Virus record (IMG/VR): IMGVR_UViG_3300031740_000003
Span: 1 to 45,321 of that record
DNA: 45,321 nucleotides
Direction: 5' to 3' (one strand)
Origin: a virus
Position numbers and translations under genes: made by a program. This document shows positions 24,533 through 30,907 of this stretch, piece after piece. Within the stretch, counting starts at the first letter, position 1; each line of letters begins with the position of its first letter. Below the pieces are notes generated by a model. It did no database searches, was not told where the DNA came from, and worked only from the letters and a program-made list of their open reading frames with translations.

Positions 24533-24917
24533 CATCAGCATAGGCTGGAGCATCATCATTGCCGTGATCGCGATCGTCGGATCCATCGTCGCCGCCTGGC
24601 TTACTGCCAGGGGGACGAAGTACGCTGCGAAAGCAGGGGCTGATGCCACTGTAGAGATCGGCCTAGGAAATATCGACAACAGCCGCATCGAGATACTGCT
24701 CAGGCAGTACGAAGGTCTCGCGGCCGTCTACCAAAAAGACCGAGCCGACGATGCCAAGGAGATTGCCGATCTGAAGATCGACGTCCAGCGTCAGGGGCTG
24801 GAGATTCTCGATCTCCGTGGTAAGTTCCCAAAATACCGTGCCGAGATTCGCAGGCTCCGGACCCTGGTCACGTCTCTCGGCGGCAAACCTGGACCCTGGC
24901 CTCCGGACTTGGAATAG
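24525..24917 (+). CDS. Single-TM protein with coiled coil, 130 aa
   Basis: Residues 6-28 (IGWSIIIAVIAIVGSIVAAW) form one TM helix; residues about 50-115 are a charged heptad-like region (DDAKEIADLKIDVQRQGLEI). The layout resembles holin- or spanin-like accessory proteins next to endolysins. Its stop is 43 bp before the endolysin start. Confidence 0.75.
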   Translation: MDNISIGWSIIIAVIAIVGSIVAAWLTARGTKYAAKAGADATVEIGLGNIDNSRIEILLRQYEGLAAVYQKDRADDAKEIADLKIDVQRQGLEILDLRGKFPKYRAEIRRLRTLVTSLGGKPGPWPPDLE

Positions 24918-24960
24918 GCGGTAGGATAGGCTTGAACCCATATGGAAGGAAAACACTGTA

Positions 24961-25929
24961 ATGGCTACCTCACAAAACGGGTGGACAGTCCGACTGAACG
25001 GTGACGAGTTCAAGGTCGTGGCGGTACCGCCAATTATCGGAAGTCTCCGGGCAGGAGATGTCGCTACCGTACTCGGGTACGTCCTGGCACAGTTCGATGC
25101 CCGCGTAGAAGACGCAGACAAGGGCAAGGATGACTGGGGCGGAAACGTCCGGCCTATCCGAGGCCAGAGCTCGGGCTACTCCAACCACGCCAGCTGGACT
25201 GCCATGGACGTCAACGCCATGCTCCACCCCCGTGGTGCCATCAACACGTTCTCCGCTGCTGAGCAGAAGGAGATCCACGAGATTCTCGACGAGGTCGAGG
25301 GAACCATCCGCTGGGGTGGGGACTACAACCTCAAGATCGCCAAGCGCGACGACATGCACTTCGAGGTCAACGTCGGGGCTGCTGCCCTTGCCAAGGTCGC
25401 AGCCAAGATCAAGGCCGGCACGATCAAGCCTTCCGGTGGTGGCATCAAGCCTCGTCCACCTGAGAAGCCGACCGTGCCCGTCAAGGCTGTCTGGACCGGA
25501 ATCTCGGTCGAGGATACCAAGCTGGTCCAGCGGTACCTGAAGCAGGTTACCGGGGATTACAAGGGGATCATCGACGGCATCTACGGGCCGATGATGGTCG
25601 AGGCTGTCAAGCGCTACCAGCGCCGGCAGAACCAGTACGGCAAGTTCAACCTCAAGGTTGACGGTCACTGGGACTCCAAGGTCCAGGCTCACTACGAGTG
25701 GGTCAAGGGATACCAGGACCTGATCAACGACTGGAACGCCTCGCAAAAGCTTGGGGCTCTTCCAGAAGACGGCGACTTCGGCAACCTGTCATGGAAGCAC
25801 ACCAAGGCCGTTCAGTCCGCGAACGGGAAGGCACCCGACGGATTCTACTACAAGGCCGGCGGTCGCATAGCGGATGGCGACCCCGGACCGATCACCCTGA
25901 AGATGATCGGCTACAGCAAGCACCCGTAA
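24961..25929 (+). CDS. Endolysin: M15 L,D-carboxypeptidase/endopeptidase with C-terminal peptidoglycan-binding region
   Basis: The 322-aa protein has an M15 (VanY-like) peptidase domain in the first ~145 residues: SNHASWTAMDVN (His76, Asp83) and DDMHFEVN (His133) give the three zinc ligands. A Pro/Lys linker (about 155-170) joins it to a C-terminal half with two peptidoglycan-binding-like repeats (DTKLVQRYLKQVTGDYKGII..DGIYGPMMVEAVKRYQ; later GDFGNLSWKHTKAVQSANGK). It should cut stem peptides in the cell wall at lysis. The AATGG start follows GGAAGGAAAA. No signal peptide, so a holin is needed. Confidence 0.92.
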   Translation: MATSQNGWTVRLNGDEFKVVAVPPIIGSLRAGDVATVLGYVLAQFDARVEDADKGKDDWGGNVRPIRGQSSGYSNHASWTAMDVNAMLHPRGAINTFSAAEQKEIHEILDEVEGTIRWGGDYNLKIAKRDDMHFEVNVGAAALAKVAAKIKAGTIKPSGGGIKPRPPEKPTVPVKAVWTGISVEDTKLVQRYLKQVTGDYKGIIDGIYGPMMVEAVKRYQRRQNQYGKFNLKVDGHWDSKVQAHYEWVKGYQDLINDWNASQKLGALPEDGDFGNLSWKHTKAVQSANGKAPDGFYYKAGGRIADGDPGPITLKMIGYSKHP

Positions 25930-25938
25930 GGAAAGACC

Positions 25939-26142
25939 ATGAAGATGAAAGAGTACGCGAAAGCCATCGTCGCAGCCATCACGGCCGGCCTGGCAGCCCT
26001 TGCCACCGGCCTCGCCGATGGCACGATGTCCCCGGTCGAGTGGGTCCTGGTCGCTTCGGCGGTCGTGGCCGCCGGCGGTGTCGTCTTCGGCGTTCCTAAC
26101 GCCGACCCAGAGGATGCTCCTGAGCATCTCGCTGAAGGCTAG
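25939..26142 (+). CDS. Holin-like protein, 67 aa
   Basis: Two hydrophobic helices (about 7-25 and 34-52) separated by a short polar turn (DGTMSPVE), Lys-rich N-terminus and acidic C-terminus: a class II holin profile. It directly follows the endolysin (9-bp gap) and ends the late operon before a strong terminator. Confidence 0.82.
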   Translation: MKMKEYAKAIVAAITAGLAALATGLADGTMSPVEWVLVASAVVAAGGVVFGVPNADPEDAPEHLAEG

Positions 26143-26153
26143 TCCTGACACAT

Positions 26154-26188
26154 GAAGGCCCTCTCCTTACGGAGGGGGCCTTCTTTTT
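26154..26188 (+). terminator. Late-operon terminator
   Basis: GAAGGCCCTCTCC pairs with GGAGGGGGCCTTC across TTAC, followed by TTTTTT. Classic intrinsic terminator on the plus strand. Its T-run abuts the stop of the convergent 68-aa gene. Confidence 0.92.
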
Positions 26189-26395
26189 TCAGCCGAGGAC
26201 TGTGACCATCGAAGATGTCTGTCCGTTCAGCTGGTGGACCTTGCCGGCCATGTTCCTCACCAGAGCCACAGTGCGCCGGCCGTAGACGACTGGCTCACGG
26301 ACGATAACGAAAGTTCCGGTCTCATAGGCCCATCCGTTCCAGAAGGTCTTCGTGAACTTCTGGCCCTCTTTGAGGCGGTCAAAGCGCTGTTCCAT
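26189..26395 (-). CDS. Hypothetical protein, 68 aa
   Basis: The start MEQRFDRLKEGQKFTKTFWN follows GGGGAGACCACC; an upstream extension in frame is Arg-rich antisense sequence. The protein is basic and beta-like (GTFVIVREPVVYGRRTVALV). Second gene of a two-gene minus cassette driven from the element at 26717. Function unknown. Confidence 0.72.
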   Translation of the reverse strand: MEQRFDRLKEGQKFTKTFWNGWAYETGTFVIVREPVVYGRRTVALVRNMAGKVHQLNGQTSSMVTVLG

Positions 26396-26406
26396 GGTGG
26401 TCTCCC

Positions 26407-26688
26407 CTAGAAGTCTTCTGGGTGTTCGCCCATAAGGGCGGCCAGGGCGGTCTCGTAGATATCGTCGAGGAAAACGATGCACTCGTTGATGACCTTGTCA
26501 TAGTGGGTGCTGGCCTCTTCTCCGAAGTACTGAGCCCCGTCCATGGTGACGATATCTCGGATGTCGTCGTCCGGGTGAAAGCCTCCGTCGAAGTTGGCGG
26601 CGAGGGCGTCCATTGCCAAGCCGGCCTCAAACTTGCTCTGTGGGATCTTGATGGCTAGCATCTTCTGATCGCGTTCTGAGCGGTTCAT
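26407..26688 (-). CDS. Hypothetical acidic protein, 93 aa
   Basis: It begins MNRSERDQKMLAIKIPQSKF after AAGGAGACCATC. It is strongly acidic in the C-terminal half (DDIYETALAALMGEHPEDF). No family recognised. First gene of the cassette after the TACTATATAGATATCAAC element. Small acidic early proteins of phages are sometimes anti-host or anti-defence factors, but nothing specific is seen here. Confidence 0.75.
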   Translation of the reverse strand: MNRSERDQKMLAIKIPQSKFEAGLAMDALAANFDGGFHPDDDIRDIVTMDGAQYFGEEASTHYDKVINECIVFLDDIYETALAALMGEHPEDF

Positions 26689-26716
26689 GATGGTCTCCTT
26701 AGTAGGTTTGTTCCTT

Positions 26717-26734
26717 GTTGATATCTATATAGTA
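26717..26734 (-). promoter_or_regulatory. Cassette element TACTATATAGATATCAAC
   Basis: Perfect copy of the repeated element, read on the minus strand, 29 bp before the ATG at 26688. A hairpin lies immediately upstream (26740-26775). TACTAT fits a -10 box; conservation continues downstream into what would be the start of the transcript (GATATCAACAAGGAACAA). Confidence 0.75.
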
Positions 26735-26739
26735 CACTG

Positions 26740-26775
26740 AAAAGGGCCCCTACAGAGCACTGTAGGAGCCCTTTT
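26740..26775. terminator. Bidirectional terminator
   Basis: AAAAGGG...CCCTACAG pairs with CTGTAGG...CCCTTTT, one G/C mismatch bulge within. A and T runs at each side allow termination in both directions. It ends the 159-aa gene's transcript and insulates the next element. Confidence 0.85.
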
Positions 26776-26796
26776 CTCAATGGACTTCGCCGGGGA

Positions 26797-27276
26797 TTAG
26801 GCGAGGGTCAGGATGCCGTCAGCGCTGGCCATGATGCTGGCCTTGCCGAAGTGGAGCTTCGTGTAAGTCACGGGGTGCTCTTCTTCGATGACGGTGACGA
26901 CTTCAGTGGCGGTGACTTCCTGCCAGAGTGGGGAACCGTAGTTGACAGTATCGCCGACAACGACATCCTTCACGAAGGAAAGCTGAAGACGGTCGCCGGC
27001 AATCATCCGCTGCCAAGCGGAGTCTGACATTGGTACCGGGGTTTCCTGGGCACCCTCGCTGGCAAGGTGGCTGTTCAACAGCGACTGAGCCCCGCGGCGG
27101 GTCTTGCGGATGTTCGTCCGGTAGGTTGAGTTCCAGGTGGTGAAGAGAATCACCTGGTAGGTGTTGTTCGGGTGGAGTTCTACGTAGGCGAGGGTGTGGC
27201 CGGCGAGGTCGACTGCCATGACCTTTACGTCTCCTTCGAGGGAATTGAAGTAGCTGACTTCTGGACGGTTGTTCAT
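26797..27276 (-). CDS. Hypothetical protein, 159 aa
   Basis: I choose MNNRPEVSYFNSLEGDVKVM, preceded by CCAAGGAGAGCATC; the 60-residue extension upstream runs through the promoter element. The protein is beta-rich, with strands such as VKVMAVDLAGHTLAYVEL, TYQVILFTTWNSTYRTNIRK and VVVGDTVNYGSPLW. No family is recognised. It is a single-gene cassette with its own element and terminator. Confidence 0.75.
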   Translation of the reverse strand: MNNRPEVSYFNSLEGDVKVMAVDLAGHTLAYVELHPNNTYQVILFTTWNSTYRTNIRKTRRGAQSLLNSHLASEGAQETPVPMSDSAWQRMIAGDRLQLSFVKDVVVGDTVNYGSPLWQEVTATEVVTVIEEEHPVTYTKLHFGKASIMASADGILTLA

Positions 27277-27292
27277 GATGCTCTCCTTGGTT

Positions 27293-27311
27293 GGTCTGTA
27301 TCTATATAGTA
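27293..27311 (-). promoter_or_regulatory. Cassette element variant TACTATATAGATACAGACC
   Basis: Minus-strand copy matching the consensus through TACTATATAGATA and then diverging. It lies 17 bp before the ATG at 27276, so the leader is the shortest of the set. It is back to back with the plus-strand variant at 27352. Confidence 0.65.
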
Positions 27312-27351
27312 CCCCGTTTCTATATGGAAGGGAACGCGGTACAGTCTTTAT

Positions 27352-27369
27352 TACTAAATAGTTTCCAAC
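27352..27369 (+). promoter_or_regulatory. Divergent cassette element TACTAAATAGTTTCCAAC
   Basis: Thirteen of 18 bases match the consensus (TACTAxATAGxTxxCAAC). It is 16 bp before the ribbon-helix-helix gene and its tail merges into the ribosome binding site CCAAGGAGG. Being the weakest copy beside a regulator gene, it may be an autoregulated site (inference). Confidence 0.45.
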
Positions 27370-27385
27370 CAAGGAGGATGCCGGC

Positions 27386-27553
27386 ATGGCACGCAAGAAC
27401 GAAGAACTAGACCTTATCGTCCGAGCCGTCAACATCGACTCGGAAGTCTGGGCCAAGGCTCAGGTGAAGGCAAAGCAGGACGGACTGTCGATGTCCGAGC
27501 TGATTCGAAATGTTTTGAAAGTTTATGTAGAAACGGGCCCCCAAGACCAGTAG
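27386..27553 (+). CDS. Ribbon-helix-helix (Arc/CopG-like) DNA-binding protein, 55 aa
   Basis: The protein reads MARKNEELDLIVRAVNIDSE and so on. The strand IVRAVNID followed by EVWAKAQVKAKQDG and LSMSELIRNVLKVYVE matches the beta-alpha-alpha RHH layout, whose dimers insert a two-stranded sheet into the major groove. The ATG at 27386 is 8 bases after AAGGAGG; an ATG at 27378 is in another frame. It lies between a divergent pair of cassette elements and directly before another, so it may regulate them. Below 60 aa, as usual for the fold. Confidence 0.75.
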   Translation: MARKNEELDLIVRAVNIDSEVWAKAQVKAKQDGLSMSELIRNVLKVYVETGPQDQ

Positions 27554-27560
27554 GGCGTGC

Positions 27561-27578
27561 TACTATATAGATATCAAC
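27561..27578 (+). promoter_or_regulatory. Cassette element TACTATATAGATATCAAC
   Basis: Perfect plus-strand copy 32 bp before the ATG at 27610, starting 8 bp after the RHH stop. Downstream CAGGAACAAACC also matches the copy at 26717. No strong hairpin stands between it and the RHH gene. Confidence 0.75.
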
Positions 27579-27609
27579 CAGGAACAAACCCACCAGGAGA
27601 CTGATTCCA

Positions 27610-28002
27610 ATGAGCACCATCTACGTCATCACCGCCCCCGACGGCGAAGTGACCACCCGCAAGACCAAGGACGGCATGACCCACGCCGTCGTTCGTAAGT
27701 TCGCAGGTGAGGACACCTACCAGGTAGCCCTTGCCGGCAGCTTCGAGAAGGCCCAGCGCGAACTCAAGAACCGCGTCGCAGCTGACCACGCTCTGATTCT
27801 GGCCTTCGATGAATCATCCCGGGCTTTCAGCTCTGATGACTCCATCGTCTACGAAGCACCAGAGCCGGCCATGCCGGCTGTGCGTGCTGACGTCAACGAC
27901 GAGGCCGCCATCTGGGAGGCAGCCTTCCAGGCCGGCAAGGACTACGCGCTCAAGTGCGCTTTCCAGGGCGTCGTCGCCCCGCCGGCCAACCCGTACCTTT
28001 AA
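27610..28002 (+). CDS. Hypothetical protein, 130 aa
   Basis: It begins MSTIYVITAPDGEVTTRKTK, an N-terminal beta segment, followed by a helix (SFEKAQRELKNRVAADHALI) and an acidic, probably flexible C-terminal part. No family recognised. First of a two- or three-gene plus cassette. Confidence 0.75.
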   Translation: MSTIYVITAPDGEVTTRKTKDGMTHAVVRKFAGEDTYQVALAGSFEKAQRELKNRVAADHALILAFDESSRAFSSDDSIVYEAPEPAMPAVRADVNDEAAIWEAAFQAGKDYALKCAFQGVVAPPANPYL

Positions 28003-28031
28003 CCACCAAATCAAGAAGGAGACCGATCACA

Positions 28032-28394
28032 GTGGAAAACCAAGAGCCCGTCCCAAGCACCCGCGTCCTCGAAGTATCCGAGGAGGAGCTGACTGTTCAG
28101 CAGCTCCGCGAGAACATCCGCGACTTGCCTTCAGCTACCAAGGTCGTCATCAAGCGGCCGGCTGACTCCGTCATTGCCTTCGAGTTCTCCTGGAAGGGCA
28201 GGACCCTCAACCAGATCTCACAGACCTGGCCAGACCAGTCCATCCAGGATCTCATCGAACGCTTGGTTGGTGAACTCCTGGAGCACGAATTTTCCGAGGA
28301 CAAGGGGGTGAAGGAGCTTCTCGTAACCCTGGAGGCCGAGACCCTTCTCCAGCTGATGTCCGAGCTCCAGGTACGCCGGATCGCGGCCACCTGA
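28032..28394 (+). CDS. Hypothetical acidic protein, 120 aa
   Basis: The start is GTG 28032 (MENQEPVPSTRVLEVSEEEL) because AAGAAGGAGACCGATCACA precedes it; upstream in-frame sequence is an Arg/Pro shadow. It is helical and acidic. No catalytic motif recognised. Follows the 130-aa gene by 29 bp. Confidence 0.72.
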   Translation: MENQEPVPSTRVLEVSEEELTVQQLRENIRDLPSATKVVIKRPADSVIAFEFSWKGRTLNQISQTWPDQSIQDLIERLVGELLEHEFSEDKGVKELLVTLEAETLLQLMSELQVRRIAAT

Positions 28395-28395
28395 G

Positions 28396-28533
28396 ATGGA
28401 TATCACCGAGAACCAGTTTCGTCTGCTGACCAACGACTTCAAGCTCTTCTGCTTATCCAAGGACATGGAAGAGGAGCGCGAAGCCGGCAACCCTGCCAAC
28501 ATCCCTTGGACGGAGTTTTGGCGCGCTGGCTAG
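28396..28533 (+). CDS. Hypothetical protein, 45 aa
   Basis: It begins MDITENQFRLLTNDFKLFCL and ends IPWTEFWRAG. ATG is one base after the preceding stop (TGAGATG). It is acidic with a Trp-rich C-terminus. No domain recognised; tight spacing supports it as a real coupled gene. Confidence 0.6.
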   Translation: MDITENQFRLLTNDFKLFCLSKDMEEEREAGNPANIPWTEFWRAG

Positions 28534-28597
28534 TTTTGCCCGCCAGCGGATAGAATAAGGGCAAGAGACCAACTGTCACCTGAAGGGGTGAACGGTC

Positions 28598-28780
28598 ATG
28601 GAGTATCAGGTACGTCTACTGTCTGAGGTAGTCGCGGTATTCGGCATTATGGTTTTGACTCTGCCTGTCAATACAATCATTTACGCCAGGCATGAGCTTA
28701 GCGGTAAGTATACCGCTGTATTTGACGGCATCTATTCAATAGATGACCTTCCAGAAACCAGTTTCGAAATCATCAAGTAA
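28598..28780 (+). CDS. Hypothetical protein with hydrophobic segment, 60 aa
   Basis: It begins MEYQVRLLSEVVAVFGIMVL after AAGGGGTGAACGGTC. Residues 9-28 are hydrophobic and could be a membrane helix. The 64-bp gap upstream contains TAGAAT (28552-28557), a possible -10. Base composition is more AT-rich than the surroundings (TTTACGCC, GGTAAGTATACCGC), hinting at separate ancestry. Confidence 0.6.
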   Translation: MEYQVRLLSEVVAVFGIMVLTLPVNTIIYARHELSGKYTAVFDGIYSIDDLPETSFEIIK

Positions 28781-28791
28781 GGGTGTGTGTC

Positions 28792-29103
28792 ATGCCTAAG
28801 GCTTTCGCCATTTCAAAAAGCAATTTCAATTTGGCTTTGCGTACCTTCATCACTGAAGGTGAAGTCTACGTCGAGCAGGCTTGGACTTCACTTGCCGGCA
28901 CGGATGAATTCGAAGCCATGGAACGAGACGCCGTCGAGGACTTGGTCGTCTCCCTTGCCTTCAGCCTGGTGCTGATGGAGCTGTCTGGGTACTCGCGGAG
29001 CTTGTCGGGAGAATACCTGTCGTCCCACCTGGAGGTGGTGGCCAAAGCCGTGAGCATCGCTGACGAGGCCCGTGCTCGCGGGGGAATAAAAAAGTTGATT
29101 TAG
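28792..29103 (+). CDS. Hypothetical protein, 103 aa
   Basis: ATG 28792 (MPKAFAISKSNFNLALRTFI) is preferred to a GTG three codons earlier. The protein is helical, with acidic patches and a basic end (ARARGGIKKLI). No family recognised. It ends 13 bp before the hairpin-element module at 29117-29168. Confidence 0.7.
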   Translation: MPKAFAISKSNFNLALRTFITEGEVYVEQAWTSLAGTDEFEAMERDAVEDLVVSLAFSLVLMELSGYSRSLSGEYLSSHLEVVAKAVSIADEARARGGIKKLI

Positions 29104-29116
29104 TTATATAGAATTG

Positions 29117-29147
29117 CCTCCAGGGGGTGTCGACTGCGCCCTGGAGG
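29117..29147 (+). terminator. Hairpin of the 29.1-kb module
   Basis: CCTCCAGGG pairs with CCCTGGAGG around GGGTGTCGACTGCG. It is followed at once by TGATACTATATAG. No U-run, so termination strength is uncertain. It aligns with the hairpin at 30531 with paired substitutions in both arms. Confidence 0.7.
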
Positions 29148-29150
29148 TGA

Positions 29151-29168
29151 TACTATATAGATATCAAC
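29151..29168 (+). promoter_or_regulatory. Cassette element TACTATATAGATATCAAC
   Basis: Perfect copy, preceded by TGA (TGATACTAT, an extended -10 form) and followed by AAGGAGCAACC. It is 36 bp before the ATG at 29205. Confidence 0.75.
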
Positions 29169-29204
29169 AAGGAGCAACCTGCTCCACGACTCAAGGAGAC
29201 CATC

Positions 29205-29630
29205 ATGAGCGTCGTCGAAATCAACGCCAACGAGACCTACACCCTCAAGGGCATCGTCCTCGACCGGTTCGGTGACAGCGTCAACCGCAACCAGACCAAG
29301 ACCCGCGTGTCCATGGAAATCCCGTCGGACGTCATGGAGACCATGATCGGAGTCCATCCTCCATACACCATGGTTGGTGAGGATCCCGAGAATGACAAGG
29401 CCTGGAAGGCCTACAACCGCGCTGAGGTTCGGACCATGAAGGCCGGCCTCCTGGAAGCAAACGCAGCTTTCAACTTCCTGCCGGCTGACGGCTGGGAGCT
29501 CACCTTCTCCCGGAAGGCCGGCTGCTCCTGCGGTTGCTCGCCGGCATTCATCCTCAAGACGTCAACCGGTGGTTTCCTCTGGATCGACGGCAAGCGCTAC
29601 AAGTCCGTCTGGGTAGTCATCAACAAGTAA
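29205..29630 (+). CDS. Hypothetical protein with CSCGC motif, 141 aa
   Basis: It begins MSVVEINANETYTLKGIVLD after CAAGGAGACCATC. The C-terminal third has RKAGCSCGCSPAFIL, three Cys in five residues, which could hold a metal or be an exposed reactive cluster. A beta segment at the end (GGFLWIDGKRYKSVWVVINK) is typical of small phage domains. Function unknown. First gene of its cassette. Confidence 0.75.
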   Translation: MSVVEINANETYTLKGIVLDRFGDSVNRNQTKTRVSMEIPSDVMETMIGVHPPYTMVGEDPENDKAWKAYNRAEVRTMKAGLLEANAAFNFLPADGWELTFSRKAGCSCGCSPAFILKTSTGGFLWIDGKRYKSVWVVINK

Positions 29631-29639
29631 CCATCCTCC

Positions 29640-29663
29640 TGGAGGGGCCTACGGGCCCCTCCA
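29640..29663 (+). repeat. Intergenic hairpin between two cassette genes
   Basis: TGGAGGGGCC pairs with GGCCCCTCCA around TACG, a stable UNCG-like tetraloop in RNA (CTACGG closing). No U-run follows, and the next gene's ribosome binding site begins 7 bp later, so it may protect RNA or tune translation rather than terminate. Confidence 0.6.
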
Positions 29664-29682
29664 ACAAGTAAGGAGCAAGACC

Positions 29683-29979
29683 ATGAACAACCCTATCCAT
29701 CCAGCCTGTGGAAAGACCTTCCCCGCCGGCACCCAGGCTGGTCACTGCCCGACCTGCTGCGAGACCTTCATCGGGGGCACGGCCTTTGACATGCACCGAG
29801 TGGGCATGCCGGGAACTCCCCAGAGGCACTGTGAGATCCAGCCGTACGAATCAGTCGGCAAGTCCGGCAAGACTGTCTACGGCCACTGGGCCGACGAACT
29901 CGGGTACTGGCACTACGGCAAGAAGGCGACAGCCGAGGAGAAGGCCAGGATGAAGTCCTTCTGGAAAGTCCCCGCCTAA
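29683..29979 (+). CDS. Small zinc-finger protein, 98 aa
   Basis: It begins MNNPIHPACGKTFPAGTQAG. HCPTCCETFIGGTAFDMHRVG is the CxxC...TAFDxHRVG pattern seen repeatedly in small actinophage zinc-finger proteins, with a later RHC supplying the remaining ligand. Role in the cell unknown. Second gene of the 29151 cassette, closed by a strong terminator. Confidence 0.8.
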   Translation: MNNPIHPACGKTFPAGTQAGHCPTCCETFIGGTAFDMHRVGMPGTPQRHCEIQPYESVGKSGKTVYGHWADELGYWHYGKKATAEEKARMKSFWKVPA

Positions 29980-30000
29980 GTCCACTCCAAGTCCATGTAG

Positions 30001-30036
30001 AAAAGAGGCTCCCTAGGGTGGCGGGGAGCCTCTTTT
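30001..30036 (+). terminator. Terminator closing the 29.2-30.0 kb cassette
   Basis: AAAAGAGGCTCCC pairs with GGGAGCCTCTTTT around a 10-base loop. A and T runs on both sides. It ends six bases before the next TACTATATAG element. The stretch before it, AAGTCCATGTAGAAAA, recurs at 30511 before the next hairpin. Confidence 0.9.
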
Positions 30037-30041
30037 GTTGG

Positions 30042-30059
30042 TACTATATAGATACCAAC
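30042..30059 (+). promoter_or_regulatory. Cassette element TACTATATAGATACCAAC
   Basis: One mismatch to consensus. With the preceding GTTGG it forms a near-palindrome (GTTGGTA...TACCAAC), which would suit a dimeric regulator. It is 21 bp before the ATG at 30081. Confidence 0.7.
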
Positions 30060-30080
30060 CAAGCACAAGGAGTGATCAAA

Positions 30081-30242
30081 ATGGAGACTTACCCCACCAC
30101 CCGCGAGATCATGGTGGCCGGCGTTATCATCCCCAAGGGGACGATGGTCAAGGCCAGCCTCTCGTTCAACGGAGACAAGGTCGTCATCCTCGTCGAGGGC
30201 GTCGGCACCAAGTTCTTCCAGGTTTCCCCGGTCAAGTTCTAA
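30081..30242 (+). CDS. Hypothetical protein, 53 aa
   Basis: It begins METYPTTREIMVAGVIIPKG after CAAGGAGTGATCAAA; a longer in-frame version would start inside the terminator. It is a tiny, probably all-beta domain (MVKASLSFNGDKVVILVEGV). No family recognised. Confidence 0.7.
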   Translation: METYPTTREIMVAGVIIPKGTMVKASLSFNGDKVVILVEGVGTKFFQVSPVKF

Positions 30243-30256
30243 GGAGATAGATTATC

Positions 30257-30502
30257 ATGAGCGAATACATCATCGACGGAAACGTCACCGCCCACATCAG
30301 CGACCGTACGGCGAGCAACCAGTTGGTCTCGCACAGCATGGTCGTCACCCTGGCAGGGTCCTTCATGTCGGAGGCCGAGATCGTTGAGAAGACCGAGGAG
30401 TTCGTAGACGAGTTCTGTGAGGCCCACAACGTCATCCCGTCGGTTCAGTTCAGCCAGATCTACATGTTCGTCGACAGGACCGTCGTCCACCTCCACTGCT
30501 AG
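30257..30502 (+). CDS. Hypothetical protein, 81 aa
   Basis: It begins MSEYIIDGNVTAHISDRTAS. The DNA around its start (ATCATGAGCGAATACA) is repeated exactly at the start of the gene at 30607, although the proteins then differ. It is acidic with a helix (EAEIVEKTEEFVDEFCEAHN). Second gene of its cassette. Confidence 0.72.
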   Translation: MSEYIIDGNVTAHISDRTASNQLVSHSMVVTLAGSFMSEAEIVEKTEEFVDEFCEAHNVIPSVQFSQIYMFVDRTVVHLHC

Positions 30503-30530
30503 TTCACGACAAAGTCCATATAGAAAAAAG

Positions 30531-30561
30531 CCTCCGAGGGGTGTACAGCACCCCTCGGAGG
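30531..30561 (+). terminator. Hairpin of the 30.5-kb module
   Basis: CCTCCGAGGGGTG pairs perfectly with CACCCCTCGGAGG around TACAG, preceded by AGAAAAAAG. The following TGATACTATATAG is identical to that at 29148. Compared with the 29117 hairpin both arms have changed together, preserving the stem. Confidence 0.78.
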
Positions 30562-30564
30562 TGA

Positions 30565-30582
30565 TACTATATAGATATCAAC
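30565..30582 (+). promoter_or_regulatory. Cassette element TACTATATAGATATCAAC
   Basis: Perfect copy in the extended form TGATACTAT, followed by AAGGAACAAAGGGAG. The ATG at 30607 is 24 bp downstream. Confidence 0.75.
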
Positions 30583-30606
30583 AAGGAACAAAGGGAGATG
30601 GAAATC

Positions 30607-30858
30607 ATGAGCGAATACACCAGGACCGACGTCAACGAGATCTTCGCAGGCACGCTGTCCACCACGGTCAAGAAGGCCGGCCTCATCGTCAACGGCCTCC
30701 TCACCGACTCGGACTACTTCGTTACCAAGCAGACCTTCTCGTCCGAAGATATCGACTTCCTCCACATGACCCTCCGCTCGGTGGTTGAAGACGAAAGCCG
30801 TTGGGTGAAGGACTACAAGGGACTGAAGACCATCAACCTCGCCGGCTACTACATGTAA
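30607..30858 (+). CDS. Hypothetical protein, 83 aa
   Basis: I use MSEYTRTDVNEIFAGTLSTT rather than an ATG 3 codons upstream because GGGAG is then correctly spaced (9 bases). The protein is mixed alpha/beta with no known motif. Single-gene cassette ending at the bidirectional terminator 30865-30901. Confidence 0.72.
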   Translation: MSEYTRTDVNEIFAGTLSTTVKKAGLIVNGLLTDSDYFVTKQTFSSEDIDFLHMTLRSVVEDESRWVKDYKGLKTINLAGYYM

Positions 30859-30864
30859 GACAAA

Positions 30865-30901
30865 AAAGAAGAGCCTCTCCGAAAGGAGAGGCTCTTCTTT
30901 T
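30865..30901. terminator. Bidirectional terminator between convergent regions
   Basis: AAAGAAGAGCCTCTCC pairs perfectly with GGAGAGGCTCTTCTTT around GAAA, flanked by A-run and T-run. It ends the plus accessory block and the long leftward replication region, whose last gene stops at 30908. Confidence 0.95.
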
Positions 30902-30907
30902 GCCTGG

